Assembly (NCBI GenBank): GCA_030704615.1
Contig: CM060731.1
Location: 22,072,001-22,136,000 of the forward strand
Reading direction: 5' to 3'
Length of the DNA: 64,000 bases
DNA from: Takakia lepidozioides
Taxonomy: Eukaryota > Streptophyta > Takakiopsida > Takakiales > Takakiaceae
Positions 10,021-21,146 of this stretch are shown here, piece after piece. Every line of letters starts with the position of its first letter. Positions within the stretch are counted from its first letter, which is position 1. A program made the position numbers and the translations under genes. The notes beneath the pieces were generated by a model, which was given only the letters and a program-made list of their open reading frames with translations, had not been told where the DNA came from and ran no database searches.

Positions 10021-10661
10021 TATGCACATGTGTTGTGTGGTTTTGGACAACGATGTAGTTGTGTAGCGATATGTATGCGCACGACATCTGTTATTGGCTG
10101 TGCATGGCCTGTTTGGTTGAACCTGGTACGCTGAAACCTGGAACTACCTCCTGAAGGATCCATATCCGTTGTTGACCATGCCTTTGGAAGAATACCTCAC
10201 AACAAATGTTTGTTGTGGATATTGCGAATGAGTATATCTTTTCTCTCTTGCAATGATGATGGTTCTAGATCCCGGTTCTGCATGATGACCTAGTTTACTA
10301 ATCAAATCATCACTGATCTTCAAGTAGAAGTTCCTCGCATTGTTGATTTGGTAGTTTCTGTTGATCAACATTATAAATATCATAATCTATGTTTGATAGC
10401 TATACGCCTGAATTTTGTTGAGCTTGTTTGATAGATCTATTATATATCTACATGTACTTGTAGCGACTAAAATCATCAGTGGACGGAATAGACTTGTAGT
10501 TGAGTCACAAAATGGTAGAACCTCCTCACAGCCAAATGAGTGTCATTCTACTATCCATACAGTGGTGGAACTAACCATGATGCATCATGTATAATTGCCT
10601 GGTCAAAGGGAAAGATCATCACAGCAGCATGGGTTGTAGGGGAATTATATGGCTTGAGCTT

Positions 10662-10829
10662 GCAGCTCTGATTTCCAATGAACCAACAGTTAAGGCATTG
10701 CAGCTATTTATTGTATATAACCCTCAGCCTCTATACAACACAAGGTCTCCAAGCAAGGCTGGTCCCAAAATAGTAAAGCAACGGGAGCTTATGGCACGCG
10801 GACTGGCTTCTAAGTTGTCGGCTTCTTAA
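10662..10829 (+). pseudogene. Possible last exon of a DJ-1/PfpI (isonitrile hydratase-like) protein
   Basis: The frame ending at the TAA 10827-10829 reads VKALQLFIVYNPQPLYNTRS followed by PSKAGPKIVKQRELM. This resembles the C-terminal helix and PQPPF-like turn of DJ-1/PfpI-superfamily isonitrile-hydratase-like proteins as I remember them. An acceptor-like CAACAG precedes it at about 10690. No upstream exon with the nucleophile elbow was found on either side, so this is probably a fragment. The family assignment is weak. Confidence 0.25.
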
Positions 10830-12179
10830 ACTGATCAAGACTCAGAAGCCTTGGTTTTTGCAGATCTCTCTCACAATCCCTCTCACAAATCCCTGAGCCT
10901 CTCAATTGCTTCAAAATTAGCCCTACAAGCAACCCTACTGATAAAGCTAGGGGGACTGTAAACCATGGGGTAGATAGCCCATGGCTCTGGAGAATCGGTC
11001 AGCAGAAAAACTGACTAGCCATCTTCAAATATTAACTCCATCGCATCACTGTAGCAAAATTAGTATGAAAACGGACACAACAGATATTATATATGTATAG
11101 GGGTTGATCTAAGTTGTTTTCTTTTCGATAGAAAGGGGACGGAGGCCCAGAGGTCTACTTTCATGGATTGTGTTCACGTAAGAATGATGCACACAAACTG
11201 CTTTGCATGACTGGAAAGACGGTGTCGCAATCATGTCTCTGCTTTTGCAAATGTACAGGAAATTACTAGCTCTACTGCTTCTTCTCTTAAGATCTTTATA
11301 TTACACTCCAAAGGATTACATGGCTCATATTACTTCTTCTATACCAAGATGCAAGTATGACCGAAGCATAACCATCCTCGTGAGCTCTGTTATTTTAGCC
11401 ATCCTGAAAAGCTTCCAATAGTCGGGAGCTAATCGGGACAGGATATACTATGACCCAGCGGAAGTATGACCGACTCCTAATTCGGTCGCAGGTCATTTTA
11501 GCAGCCCGGTTATGCAGGGATAACCAGCGCCTAACCGGCTAGGTACGGCAGAACCCAAAGTAGGTAACATTTAATCAATGGATGTGATCCATGGTCAAAA
11601 TTGTTTTACATGAATCTGTCATAGAACGGGAACGGGTTTACATGGAAATTAACAAAAAAGAGTTCCATGTGAATCCGAACCATATCACTATTTTCTCTTA
11701 ATCCCACTTTGTCATTTCAACACATCTGATTCTTTCTAGGTATGATCCATACAACTGTCCAAACATTGAAAGTTACATTCAATTTATATATTTTGACCTC
11801 AATGAATTGTTACTCTAGAGTTTGATTTTCATAGAAATACTCGTATGAATTACATCCATGATCTAGATTGGCAGTTTCCGCTTGAAATCTTTATTAGGCT
11901 GCATCCCTCTCACCCTGAATCTTTTGTGGAGTATTTGGATTGAGCCATAACCTGGATTGAGCCATAACCTGCAATCATATAGAGGTGAATGCACAATAAC
12001 ATGATGCAATTGCAAACATTGATGTGGGTAAAAAATACTTATATAATGTTTCTTTTTTCCTTTTTGTACTACATTTTTAAGTTTAGAATGTACTTTAAAA
12101 TAATAATAATATAATCACCCAAAATCACAAGTATATACTTAGGTTATTTTTTCCTTAACCATTAACTGCAGGCCATTGG
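10830..12179. other. No gene recognised; small LINE 3'-end scrap near 11133
   Basis: I see no coding region here. At 11130-11160 a piece reading GAAAGGGGACGGAGGCCC matches the 3'-terminal sequence of the LINE family found at 28165 and 36287. A tract around 11440-11550 repeats the theme CGGTTATGCAGGG / ACCGGCTAGG without clear structure. Confidence 0.4.
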
Positions 12180-12420
12180 GCAAATAATTTCACCTCCAAA
12201 TGAGCCCATGCCAAAAATCGACTATTGGATAATGAGATATTTCATTCAATACATGCTGTTAAGGTGTAGAATGCACTACAATAGTGAGCCTATTTCCAAA
12301 AAAAACCTAGATCCAAGGGTGGAATTTACAAATGTGGGCGGTCCTCCAAATGGGCCCATTAACCGGTTTTCTGTCTACCTATTTACAAATAACCCTCTTC
12401 GCCTTTGCCTACATTAAGCA
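12180..12420. repeat. Dispersed repeat, copy 1
   Basis: This stretch resembles 15715-15925 over about 200 bases. Shared blocks include GGATAATGAGAT against TGATAATGAGAT, GTGTAGAATGCACTACAA against GTGTGGAATGCATCACAA, AGTGAGCCTA, and CTAGATCCAAGGGTGGAATTTACAAATG against CTAGATCCAAGAATGGAATTTACAAATG. Neither copy encodes a recognisable protein. Confidence 0.65.
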
Positions 12421-12479
12421 TTGACAAAGCCTTCAGTTGTTTTGCATTTAAAGTCCATTCAATTAAAAAAAACCAGAAT

Positions 12480-13625
12480 TGGCTTCAACGGGATTCATAC
12501 AAAGTATTATGTGCATGTCCAGAATGCCAAAGTTCTTTTAAAACTTTGCAGATGCCAAGGGGTAATGAAAATGATCTTATTGGTACGAAAACCATCTCTG
12601 TAGAGTATCATATGCAGATAAGCTAAGTAATTCCAGATTTGATGCAGATTCCAAATCGGATCCGATTCCAAATCTGATGCACCATTCCATATTGTCAAAG
12701 CATCACAAGTCTTTGATAAACCAGACTGCTTATCAGATACAACTCTGAAATATGTTATGAGCTATAGATGTTGTTTTCCAGATATTGACAAACCACTCAA
12801 GTATGTAGCTCTGTAGAGTGTCTGTGCAGAACTCAAGCATATTTCTAGATTGGCAAAGCAACTCAAGCCTTTGCAGATGCTTCAGGTGACCAAAAAGTCT
12901 TTTTATAACATAGCACAACAGCTAGTTACTTATAGCAGAACAGATTTTCTTAAAAGTCTTGGGTACTCCAATATTGCAGAAACCAAAACCAGTGAGGGTT
13001 CATACTGGCATCACATACAGCTCTGAAAAGTTTATTAGGCATCAGCCGGTGCTGATGCTAGTTTTCCCATATGGTTTGAGTACCCCAGACAATATCAGAT
13101 GCTAAAGGTATTGAAATACCAGACTCGTAAGTATCTTTGCAAAATGATTGTACAAATCTGATGCACCATTCCAAATTGTCAAAGCATAAGTCTTTGCAGA
13201 TGCTAAGGGAGTGTAAACATTTAGATATTGGTACCCAAAGCATTTCTGCAAAATGTACTTCCAATAATTCAAAACTTTGCTCATGCTAAGGGATGGTAGA
13301 TACAGGAATAACATAACATATCAGTTACACTTATCAGAAAAGAATGTTTTCCTTAAGGCCTGGGTATCTCAAAAAATGCAGAAATCAAGGGTCAGTAAGA
13401 GTTCATACTGCATCTGATACAAATTTGAAAGATTTTGGCATCAAGTAGTGATGTCAATTTTTCCAGATAGCCTTTAAGTAATCCAGACTATGGCATATAG
13501 TAAGTTGATTTGAAAAACCAAACTGGTATACAGCTCTGCAACGTGGTTGTGTAGGTCTTATGCGCTGTCCCAAATTGCCCAAACTTCTCAGATTTATACA
13601 GATGCTATGCTAAGGTAAAAAAATA
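12480..13625. repeat. Degenerate repeat array
   Basis: Related blocks recur through this AT-rich stretch. AAATCTGATGCACCATTCCA is at 12675 and again at 13153, and GTCAAAGCAT is at 12698 and 13179. CTTTGCAGATGC(C/T)AAGG occurs near 12545 and 13193, with weaker versions near 13275 and 13600. ATTGGTACgAAAaCCATcTCTG near 12577 is matched near 13225. Spacing is uneven (about 480-650 bases), so this looks like old diverged tandem copies. No coding potential is seen. Confidence 0.5.
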
Positions 13626-14224
13626 CAGCCCAATTCATGTTTTTTTCTCTACTCTTCAGTAGTTATTTCTCTGGACATAGATCAAACGTGATTCGCGCTC
13701 TTTTGATGTACTATCATCCACTACTTTTCTATTCTTGCTATCAAGAAATGGTCACCACTGTGAATAATAATAGCTCTGTCCAATGTCTTTAAAATTGATA
13801 ACGTGACCAAATAATCTCTCTTCAATCTTGTACACTGATGTTTTTGGACTAGATTTGCTTAGAACTCAAGCCTTTCACGCATAAACCATTTTTTTTTTTG
13901 CAAAAACCTTGTGTGAGATAGAACCATCATCTCCCAACTTATGAACTTCATCATCAATGGCGCTGCAAAGACTGCAGTCTTAGACCCTTTCCATGGAAAT
14001 CCTCCTCATGTTTAACTCTACATATCATATCATGTTAGTTCTCTACACAATACTTGCGACTTCAACTTGGCTGACCATTTCTTCTATAGTACTTGAGGCA
14101 CATGTTTTCAATTTTTGTAGCGCGTAGAGTACTTCTGATGGGATTTTGCAAGAATGAGTGGATTGTAACAGATCTGAGATGATACTTAATAAAGTGAGAG
14201 ATGATTACGTGTCATAGCCCATAT
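13626..14224. other. No gene recognised
   Basis: AT-rich DNA with no coding, repeat or RNA feature that I can support. Confidence 0.4.
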
Positions 14225-14958
14225 GGGTGAGTGCAAACTAAGGTGGCTCAGTTTGGACATCACACTGTAGTTTTTCAGTGAGTGTTTTTCATCTTATCTA
14301 TAACATTGTACAAATAAGTTTATTTCATTCCAAATGAGATTGAATGTTGATAGCCATTTACCAGATGTATATGTTGGTATGATTATTTTGCAAGTTTAGA
14401 TGATTTTTCATGGAACTATAGACTTTTTAGGATTTGCACTTTGGGCTATCACATTTCCAGTTTGTCCACAATTGGACTCTCAAACACTAACTTGCACTTA
14501 GCCATTTTACACATGGACTCCGAATATAGATTACCGTTGAGGAATAAGAGACATGGATGAATTTGTAGACAATTTCATTTATTTATTAGTGTGCTATGGA
14601 CTTTTATACACCTCCAAATATACCCAAAATTTCAAAAGTCCATGGTATTAAAAAAATTTCATATTTTGGTAGAACTCTTCGATGACAATATAAAGATTGT
14701 CATTATCTGCAAGTTCTTATAACTGGATAGACAAATGTCCTCTAGAATTGGGGACCTACAAATTAGTTATTTTTTTAATCATGGAATAATATTTCTAATA
14801 AAAAATATCTCGGGATCCCTTTACTAAAAATGTTAGGCATATCATTATCTATCAATGTAAAAATAAATTGAACAAAAAACATAAATTAATTTTTTGCCAA
14901 TAGACTTTCATGGAGGTCACATTTGCCATTTTTGAGCCACTTGATCTTGCACTCACCC
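14225..14958. mobile_element. 734-bp MITE with GGGTGAGTGCAA terminal inverted repeats and ATAT target duplication
   Basis: The left end reads GGGTGAGTGCAAACTAAGGT and then GGCTCA. The right end, reverse-complemented, reads GGGTGAGTGCAAGATCAAGT and then GGCTCA. ATAT flanks both sides (14221-14224 and 14959-14962). Internal blocks match the MITE at 7590-8336: AAAAGTCCAT, CTTTACTAAA followed by TGTT, CATTATCTATCA, and a final stretch around TGCCaTTTTTgaGCCA. The length is nearly the same and the target duplication is again 4 bp, so these are two members of one family. Confidence 0.8.
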
Positions 14959-15179
14959 ATATCCCCACTCCTTAGAGCTCCCAAAATCGTCGATCACCGA
15001 TTGTGTAGGAAAACCGCAATTTGAAAACTCTCCTCTAATTTATTATCTGACATTGTCAACAATATATGGTCTAGATCAACTCAACCGTGTAAATCCAACG
15101 GTTGGTTTTTCAATGAGATTGAGATAATATGTGGGCATCAATGCCCCCATATAATGTCATCCGGCCTGTCTTGGAGCAT

Positions 15180-15268
15180 GTTTTTTTTGCTTTATAATAT
15201 TTGACCAATTTATGTACTGTTAGGGACCATGATCTGCCGTTTTTGGTCTACTGTTTGCAATCACTCAT
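15180..15268. mobile_element. Truncated third copy of the same MITE family (right end only)
   Basis: GATCTGCCGTTTTTGGTC at 15231-15248 is identical to the right-terminal region of the first MITE (from 8299). It is followed by TACTGTTTGCAATCACTC in place of CATTTAACTGTGCAACTACC. No matching left end was found upstream, so this is probably a remnant. Confidence 0.5.
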
Positions 15269-15714
15269 ATATAGTCTTGAAGTTGCCACCAGAATATTCT
15301 GTTCATATTTGTAATGAATGACATGCGGTGGATGAACAGTTTCATGGTCTGTAGGTCTGGAGTTCAACTTCTTGTGTGGGTTTGTGTAGAGAAGGATTGT
15401 TGGCCTGCACCAAAATATAGGTATTGGATCTACTGACATCACTGACCTCTGGAACCACTTGAAGACCATTTGTGTGATCTTCCAGATTTTTACTATCTAT
15501 TTATAATTACTAGAGGGCAGGGCTTGCATGAATTGCATGAATTTGTTTTGTTTTTGCATTAGTATGAATTTTGAGGTTTGACCCAACTATTTGAGTTATA
15601 GGTTGATTTTTCCTGTTCCTGCCTCCCACAGAGAAATTTGGTATGGTATCCTAGCCAACTACGGTGAAAATTCGAGTCACACAAACTTTTTATTTATTAG
15701 GATCTTTTGAATGT

Positions 15715-15925
15715 GTTTGAGGGGGTTCAAATGACCTCCATAGCTTGGCAACTCAAGGTGAGCATATGCCAACTATTGACTCCTTGATAATGAGATGTTT
15801 CACTCAATCCCTTTTGTGAGGGTGTGGAATGCATCACAACAGTGAGCCTAGTCAAAAAAATTCTAGATCCAAGAATGGAATTTACAAATGTACCCCTCTC
15901 TGAGTGGGCCCAACCATGGGCCATT
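15715..15925. repeat. Dispersed repeat, copy 2
   Basis: Partner of 12180-12420, sharing several 10-18 base blocks in the same order and orientation. It sits directly upstream of the broken PPR gene. Confidence 0.6.
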
Positions 15926-16239
15926 TATGACTATCAAGCCATAGGGTCAACTCTCCCTAACCCCTCTTATATGCGAGAAGAATGATGAAGGTCAGAGGGG
16001 TTAGAAAGGAGCCAGGTCGCTGCTGCATTGAGATTTGCAACAGGGTGCACACCTTCGCTGTAGATGACAGGTTGCATCCCAGAATTAAGGAAATCCATGC
16101 TGAGCTGAGAAGATTGTCTGGGCAGATGACAGGAGGCGGGGTATGTGCCTGACACGTGCTTTGTATTTCATGATGTGGGGAAGGAGGAAAAGGAATTTTC
16201 TCTTTGCCACCACAGTGAGAAGCTGGCCATTGGTTTTGG

Positions 16240-17276
16240 GCTGATCAGGTTTGTGTGTATTTGCAGTGCGTGTGCAAGCCTGGCAGCCCTGGAGAAGGGC
16301 AAAAAGGTGCATGGTTGCATTGCCAAAGCTGAAATTGTACCAGATGTGATTATGAACAATACCCTCATGGACATGTATGCCAAATGTGGGAGCATTGAGG
16401 ATGCGGAGGGAGTGTTCTTGCTTGCAGGATATGCCAGCAGGGGCGCAGGATGGAGGCCTTGGAGACCTATGAACAAATGCTGGGGAAAAGGTGAAGTGCA
16501 ACCACATCACGTTTGTGTGCATTGGCAATGCTTGTGCAAGCCTGACAGCCCTGGAAAAGGGAAAAGTGTGGGTCCAGATTCAGCAGCAGCGGCACAATTC
16601 ATAAAATCAGGCACTGCTAATGAAGACACCTTCTTCAAAACATTTCACCCTGTTTTCCCCTCTTATCGAAATCGTCCTTAAATTTTCATGTTCATTTCTG
16701 CAAGTTACTGGTTGAGTAAACCTTTGATAGTTTGCTGAGATGTGGTGTCGTGGAACTCGATGCTTGCAGGGTATGCACAGCAGGGGCACTGGATGAGGCT
16801 TTGGCACCAGATGTTGTGTTTGGCACACTATGTAAATCCACTAAGACCAGGGAGTAGTTGAGCAGCTCAGTCTGAACCCTTTCCTAGTGCCAACAAACTC
16901 TGATGTGGATTCACGCCAAGAAAGGTCTGGAAGCTAGAAAGCAGGTGCACACTCACAAACATCGCATGGTATGCACAGCAGGGACGTGGGATGGTGGATT
17001 TGGAGACCTATGATCAAATTATGGGGGAAGGGGTGAAGCCCAACCACATCATGTTTTTGTGTGATTGCAATGCTTGTGCAAGCCTGGCAGCCCTGGAAAA
17101 GGTCAAAAGAGGTCTATGGTGACATTGTCAAAGCTGGAATTGTACCAGATGTTATTCTGAACTCTGCCCTGGTGGACATGTATGCCCAATGTGGGTGCAT
17201 TGAGGATGCAAAGCAAGGAACTTATGTGTACTCTGTTTATGTACTGGGTGTGGCAGGGAGGCTTTGGAGATTGTGA
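16240..17276 (+). pseudogene. Pentatricopeptide-repeat (PPR) protein fragments
   Basis: Plus-strand PPR motifs appear in changing frames. [16 protein letters not shown] and [20 protein letters not shown] lie near 16265-16390, and a GYAQQGHW-like block near 16770. WQPWKRSKEVYGDIVKAG and VPDVILNSALVDMYAQCG lie near 17080-17200. PPR proteins of this type bind organelle RNA, each 35-residue helical pair reading about one base. Frameshifts and missing segments between blocks show it is dead. The blocks resemble the DYW-type PPR pseudogene at 57790-59971 closely (GKEVHGDIVKAGIVPDVILN), so both belong to one expanded subfamily. Confidence 0.75.
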
Positions 17277-17817
17277 ATGGGTGATGCCTGGTAGGTGAAC
17301 GTCATGTGTATTCTGATGCCTTTGCCAGTCTTTGAGCACTGAAAAAGTGCAGATGGATCTGTATGTATTTGTAAGCCTATACGTTCTGATGTGAGGTTCT
17401 CTGGTTTTATGACAGGAACAAAACAATTGTGATCAGGAAGTGAAGGGCCATCTCCTATTGGAATTCCTCAATCAACATAGCTGGGCCTGAATAAAACATC
17501 AATGGACTAGGCCTTTCGTCTTCACTAGGTGTTGCTGCTAAAAAAATAACCGATTGTGAGAGGGTTCCTAATCGAATGATGCTTCCAAGTACAGGTGAAG
17601 CAGAGGAATATAACATACTGTTACATCGCACCTTGCACCTAACTTCCCAGCAAAGCGGTGTAGCATCAACCTCGGTTTGAGAGAGAAAGCCACAGTTCTA
17701 TAGATTAGCGTGATTAATTTTAAAGTCGCACTCGTAAGGTTTAATTCTCCTAAAAAACCCTACTTTCATCTGCCCCTGCCCCTCTCTCTCTCTCTCTCTC
17801 TGCACCATACAAACAAC
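17277..17817. other. No gene recognised; short CT microsatellite at about 17781-17803
   Basis: Apart from the run of CT dinucleotides, which precedes the ATG of the next coding track by about 15 bases, nothing is recognised here. Confidence 0.4.
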
Positions 17818-18535
17818 CATGTCAACGTTGGAAATAGCCGACACAATAGACACTGAAACGGACCAACAAATCCAGGAAATAGCCCACCAGGACATGACAA
17901 ACGTGATATACGACAGTTTCGCGTCCAAAGACCATCATACCTTAAAGGTGGGGAACACATAGAAGCGCCTGCCCTACAGGACAAACTCCCATAGTGCCTT
18001 GTGGAACGTCCCTTCGGACCGTGAAGAAATAGCAATCTTTGTAGGTATTGGCAAAACTGGGATTACAGATTCGTGACTTTCGCCAAAGAACTAAAAGATG
18101 CAAAATTCACAATATTGATAGAAGACAACCTTTTCTTGTTCGACTATGCAAATACAATACAAAATGGTTCGATAATTGAAGGAGGAGAGGCGAGGACATG
18201 ACGTGGATAGGTGGAAACAACATAAGCTTCACGAAAAGCTCCTAAAAATTGACGCAAACAACTTTGGCTCGATGTCCGGTAACAACAAACGTCAAAAAAC
18301 AAACAACGACAAGATGTACAATACAATAGAAGTCCTTAACGAAAATGGCCAAAAAATGGATGGAGAATCCGTACGTTCAGGGGATCTCGTTGCAGTCAAG
18401 TGTAACATCCGATCTTGATGAATTTTCGTCAAAAGAAACACGGGCTTTCATTCCAACTAGAAGGGGTCAAACTGTTGGCCAAAGCACGGGAGGAGACAGA
18501 GTCCAATGACGACGACAACTGGAGCAAAAGCATAG
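17818..18535 (+). pseudogene. Intronless, frameshifted coding track of unknown, possibly viral, origin
   Basis: Starting at ATG 17818 (MSTLEIADTIDTETDQQIQE), coding-like sequence continues for about 240 codons but changes frame or meets a stop at least four times. Later blocks are WNVPSDREEIAIFVGIGKTG near 18000, RFVTFAKELKDAKFTILIED near 18075, KLLKIDANNFGSMSGNN near 18240, and IEVLNENGQKMDGESVRSGD near 18330. A further block, KLEGVKLLAKAREETE, follows near 18460. There are no splice sites between blocks. Composition differs from the surroundings (many ACA, ATA and AAC codons). I do not recognise the family. The compact intronless style and the beta-rich end recall proteins of large DNA viruses that leave insertions in moss, lycophyte and fern genomes, but this is inference only. 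A further short frame (18633-18785) lies downstream. Confidence 0.35.
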
Positions 18536-18858
18536 CTTGGTAGAGCTTAAATTAGACATATCTAAACGTTCCATGTAAGGGCCACCATATTTTATAGAGA
18601 CCATCCTCCTTCTCCTTTTCAAAAAGTCTATCATGTCCCAATGCATGCTCACAACGGATAATAAAAAAATACTGATTTATCATAGTCCAAATCTACTTGT
18701 TTACCAAGACGACCCATGGAAAACCCCTCAAACTCTCTCTCAAGTTCCTCCAGTTGGCCCATCCGTCCGGACGTCCTTCTCATAAGTCGTGGCTAGTAGT
18801 GCGGAGCAACGCGAAGTCCTAGTATATCTACAAACAAAAGGCGCCACGCTACAACAAC

Positions 18859-18940
18859 GTCAACATGGCCGAGTGGTTAAGGCGATAGACTTGAAATCTA
18901 TTGGGCTACGCCCGCGCAGGTTCGAACCCTGCTGTTGACG
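18859..18940 (+). tRNA. tRNA-Ser (anticodon UGA)
   Basis: The 82-nt sequence folds as a class II tRNA. The acceptor stem GTCAACA (18859-18865) pairs with TGTTGAC (18933-18939), and a discriminator G follows at 18940. The D arm contains GCCGAGTGGTTAAGGC, the A-box region. The anticodon loop CTTGAAA has TGA at 18892-18894. A long variable arm is present, and the T arm contains GGTTCGAACCC, the B box. TTTT follows at 18941-18944 as a Pol III terminator. All features are those of a functional nuclear tRNA-Ser that decodes UCA. No CCA is encoded, as expected in eukaryotes. Confidence 0.95.
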
Positions 18941-18944
18941 TTTT

Positions 18945-20054
18945 CTTCCTACATCTTGGTAGTGCATGCACGTCCTTCCAGTCAGAGACGGGAAAGTATC
19001 GGACGGAGCTGAAAAAAAGCCCTGTTCTTTTTGAAGGGCTGGAAGAAGTGGGTCCAGACACCAGATTCCTCAACTGGTAAGATTACAACGATGGAAATGA
19101 CATCATCTCTACTGAAAAATTGTTAGCCAGACTATACAAGTTCTCCTTAATCGTGAAGTGAAACCTCTATGCATCAATCGCTGGAAACCCTGGAACAATC
19201 GAACAAACCCTTCCTGTAGTGACCGAACAGGCAGGCCCACACACAACATTCCACCTATGAATGAATTAGGACCCGAAAGGAATAAGCAGTTTCAGGATTT
19301 TTCCGACGTTTCCCCTGGCACCTTTTCAGTCACTGTGCAGGGAGGGGTGAGGGCCAATGCACCATTGAATGCCGTGTCGTGCCTGTTTCACTGCACCTTA
19401 CAGCCTAAGGCAGCTAGATCTCCCCATTCAATATTTTGTTTCCAAGGCTTGTACACAACTGTATGTGATTAAACTTGATGTTGGTGGCTGTTCTGGTGGT
19501 TTTTGAATGAAAGGACTTGGAAAATGGGTTGGTGTGTAAGTGCAGGTGCGTATTCAGCTTGGGCAGGGTGGTGTGATGCAAGTGGCACGCGATGTTATGC
19601 GCAGAAAGAGGGCTTTTGTGGTTTTTACAAGGTTGGTTTTCTTGGAAGTTGGAGTTCAATTAGCATAGTTGAGACATTATCCTTTCTCTTGTCTATGCAG
19701 ATATACAAACTTTTGTGTCTGTCCTGGCTTGGTTGAGATTTTCGGGTCACAATCCATACCCTGGTTTGCATTGTACCTCACAGACCTCACTATGTTTTTT
19801 CAAAAGAATTTGTTGATCTCTTTCATGACTCCCGTTTCTTTGTAGACTTCAAGGTGACCCTTTATCTGTCCTTGTTGATACCTTCCAGTTGAATGTGATA
19901 ATTGGTGATACTTATTTTTTTTAGCTGTCTTCATAAAGGGCATTAAGGTGATGTTGACCATGCTTATGTTTGAGTTAGCATGTCATATGAATGCTACATA
20001 TTTCTACTCTCTTGAGTGTAAAATCTGGATGCTGTCAGTCTGAGCTCAATTGGA
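18945..20054. other. No gene recognised
   Basis: Short open frames at 19158-19472 and 19503-19736 show no family resemblance. Part of this DNA may be intron or 5' sequence of the carrier pseudogene that starts near 20055. Confidence 0.4.
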
Positions 20055-20765
20055 TTACAGGATTTGTCAGCAGGATTGCTGAGACAAGCCATTTCCACCA
20101 CAGCCCGCCTGGGAACTTCAGGTATGCAACCAGCAAGCTGTGTCGGTGACTTGTAGTCCATTTACACACGCACTGAAACTCTGTGGATGTTGGCTTGTTG
20201 ATCTTGGTCGTCCATCTCTGCGTTGCCCTCACTCTTGCTTCTTCTAAGAGACGAGATAATGGTAGCCTTGCATTTGGTTTACTAGCACACTTTAAGTCAA
20301 CAGGCGATTTCGTAGGCAGCTCCAAAAGCAGCGAGGGAGACTAGGAGAAAATAAAACCACCCAATGAAGGCACAAGGTGATGGTTTTGAAGTGGTATTGT
20401 TGAGTTGGATGTGGCTGATAGGGTGTTGACGAACAAGGCCATGGTAGCCAAGGAGGAGAAGCCATTACCTCTGTACCAGAAAGGGCTTTGTGGACTAACT
20501 GCTGGTGCAATTGGGGCCAGCGTTGGGAGCCCTGCTGATCTTACTCTGATTCCAGAGGCTCAACGTCGCCATTATAAGAATGTATTCCACCCATTAACAC
20601 ATATTTCAAAGGATGAGGGAGTGTTAGCCCTGTGGAAGGGTGCAGGCCCTACAGTCGTTCGAACCATGGCCCTCAACATGGGATCTCTTGCATCATCTGA
20701 TCACCAGAGTGTGGAGTTCTTTAGGGACCAATAGAGCTTTGGGGAGATTCCAACTTTCATTGGTA
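20055..20765 (+). pseudogene. Mitochondrial dicarboxylate/tricarboxylate carrier fragment
   Basis: Two pieces match plant mitochondrial 2-oxoglutarate/malate (dicarboxylate/tricarboxylate) carriers, inner-membrane exchangers of the SLC25 family. The first, 20060-20121, reads LSAGLLRQAISTTARLG and ends at a GTATGC donor. The second, from about 20424, reads VLTNKAMVAKEEKPLPLYQK, GLCGLTAGAIGASVGSPADL, KDEGVLALWKGAGPTVVRT and MALNMGSLAS up to a GTACGT donor near 20762. Compared with the family as I know it, about eight residues are missing after SPADLTLI. One base is missing at the end of the first exon (ggaacttcag), and a stop occurs after FFRDQ at 20732-20734. N-terminal and C-terminal carrier repeats are absent, so this is a truncated pseudogene. 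Confidence 0.75.
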
Positions 20766-21146
20766 CGTAGATTGTCTTTCCCATCATTGGGCAGTAGATG
20801 TGCAGTAAATAGCATTTCTGTTCACAGGCAGAATTCACTTCACTTCATTTTCAGATCACAGCAGAAGTGGGCTGGGCAATGTACCCCACCCTCGTTGGCT
20901 GACAGTCTACTGCACCCCTGAACATTCGAGCTACTTGATTCACCCATTTCCACAAAAAAACTCAGTTTGTGGAAATTTCCAAAGACAGGTCTCTCATTAC
21001 CACAAGCTAAGGCCTCTTTGTACAGACAAGCAGCCTTGTAACTGCATAACCGACAATTTGATAAATAACTATGTAGTTCAACTAGAACTGCTCTTACCTG
21101 TGTTGTCTTGGCTTACAGTATTGATCCTATTCCCATTGTCTTGCCA
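20766..21146. other. No gene recognised
   Basis: Sequence between the carrier remnant and the mannosidase remnant. Further carrier exons could not be recognised. Confidence 0.4.

Noticed and set aside
17781-18035. Minus-strand frames of 76-89 codons over the CT repeat
   Set aside because: Low-complexity shadow of the plus-strand coding track and the microsatellite.
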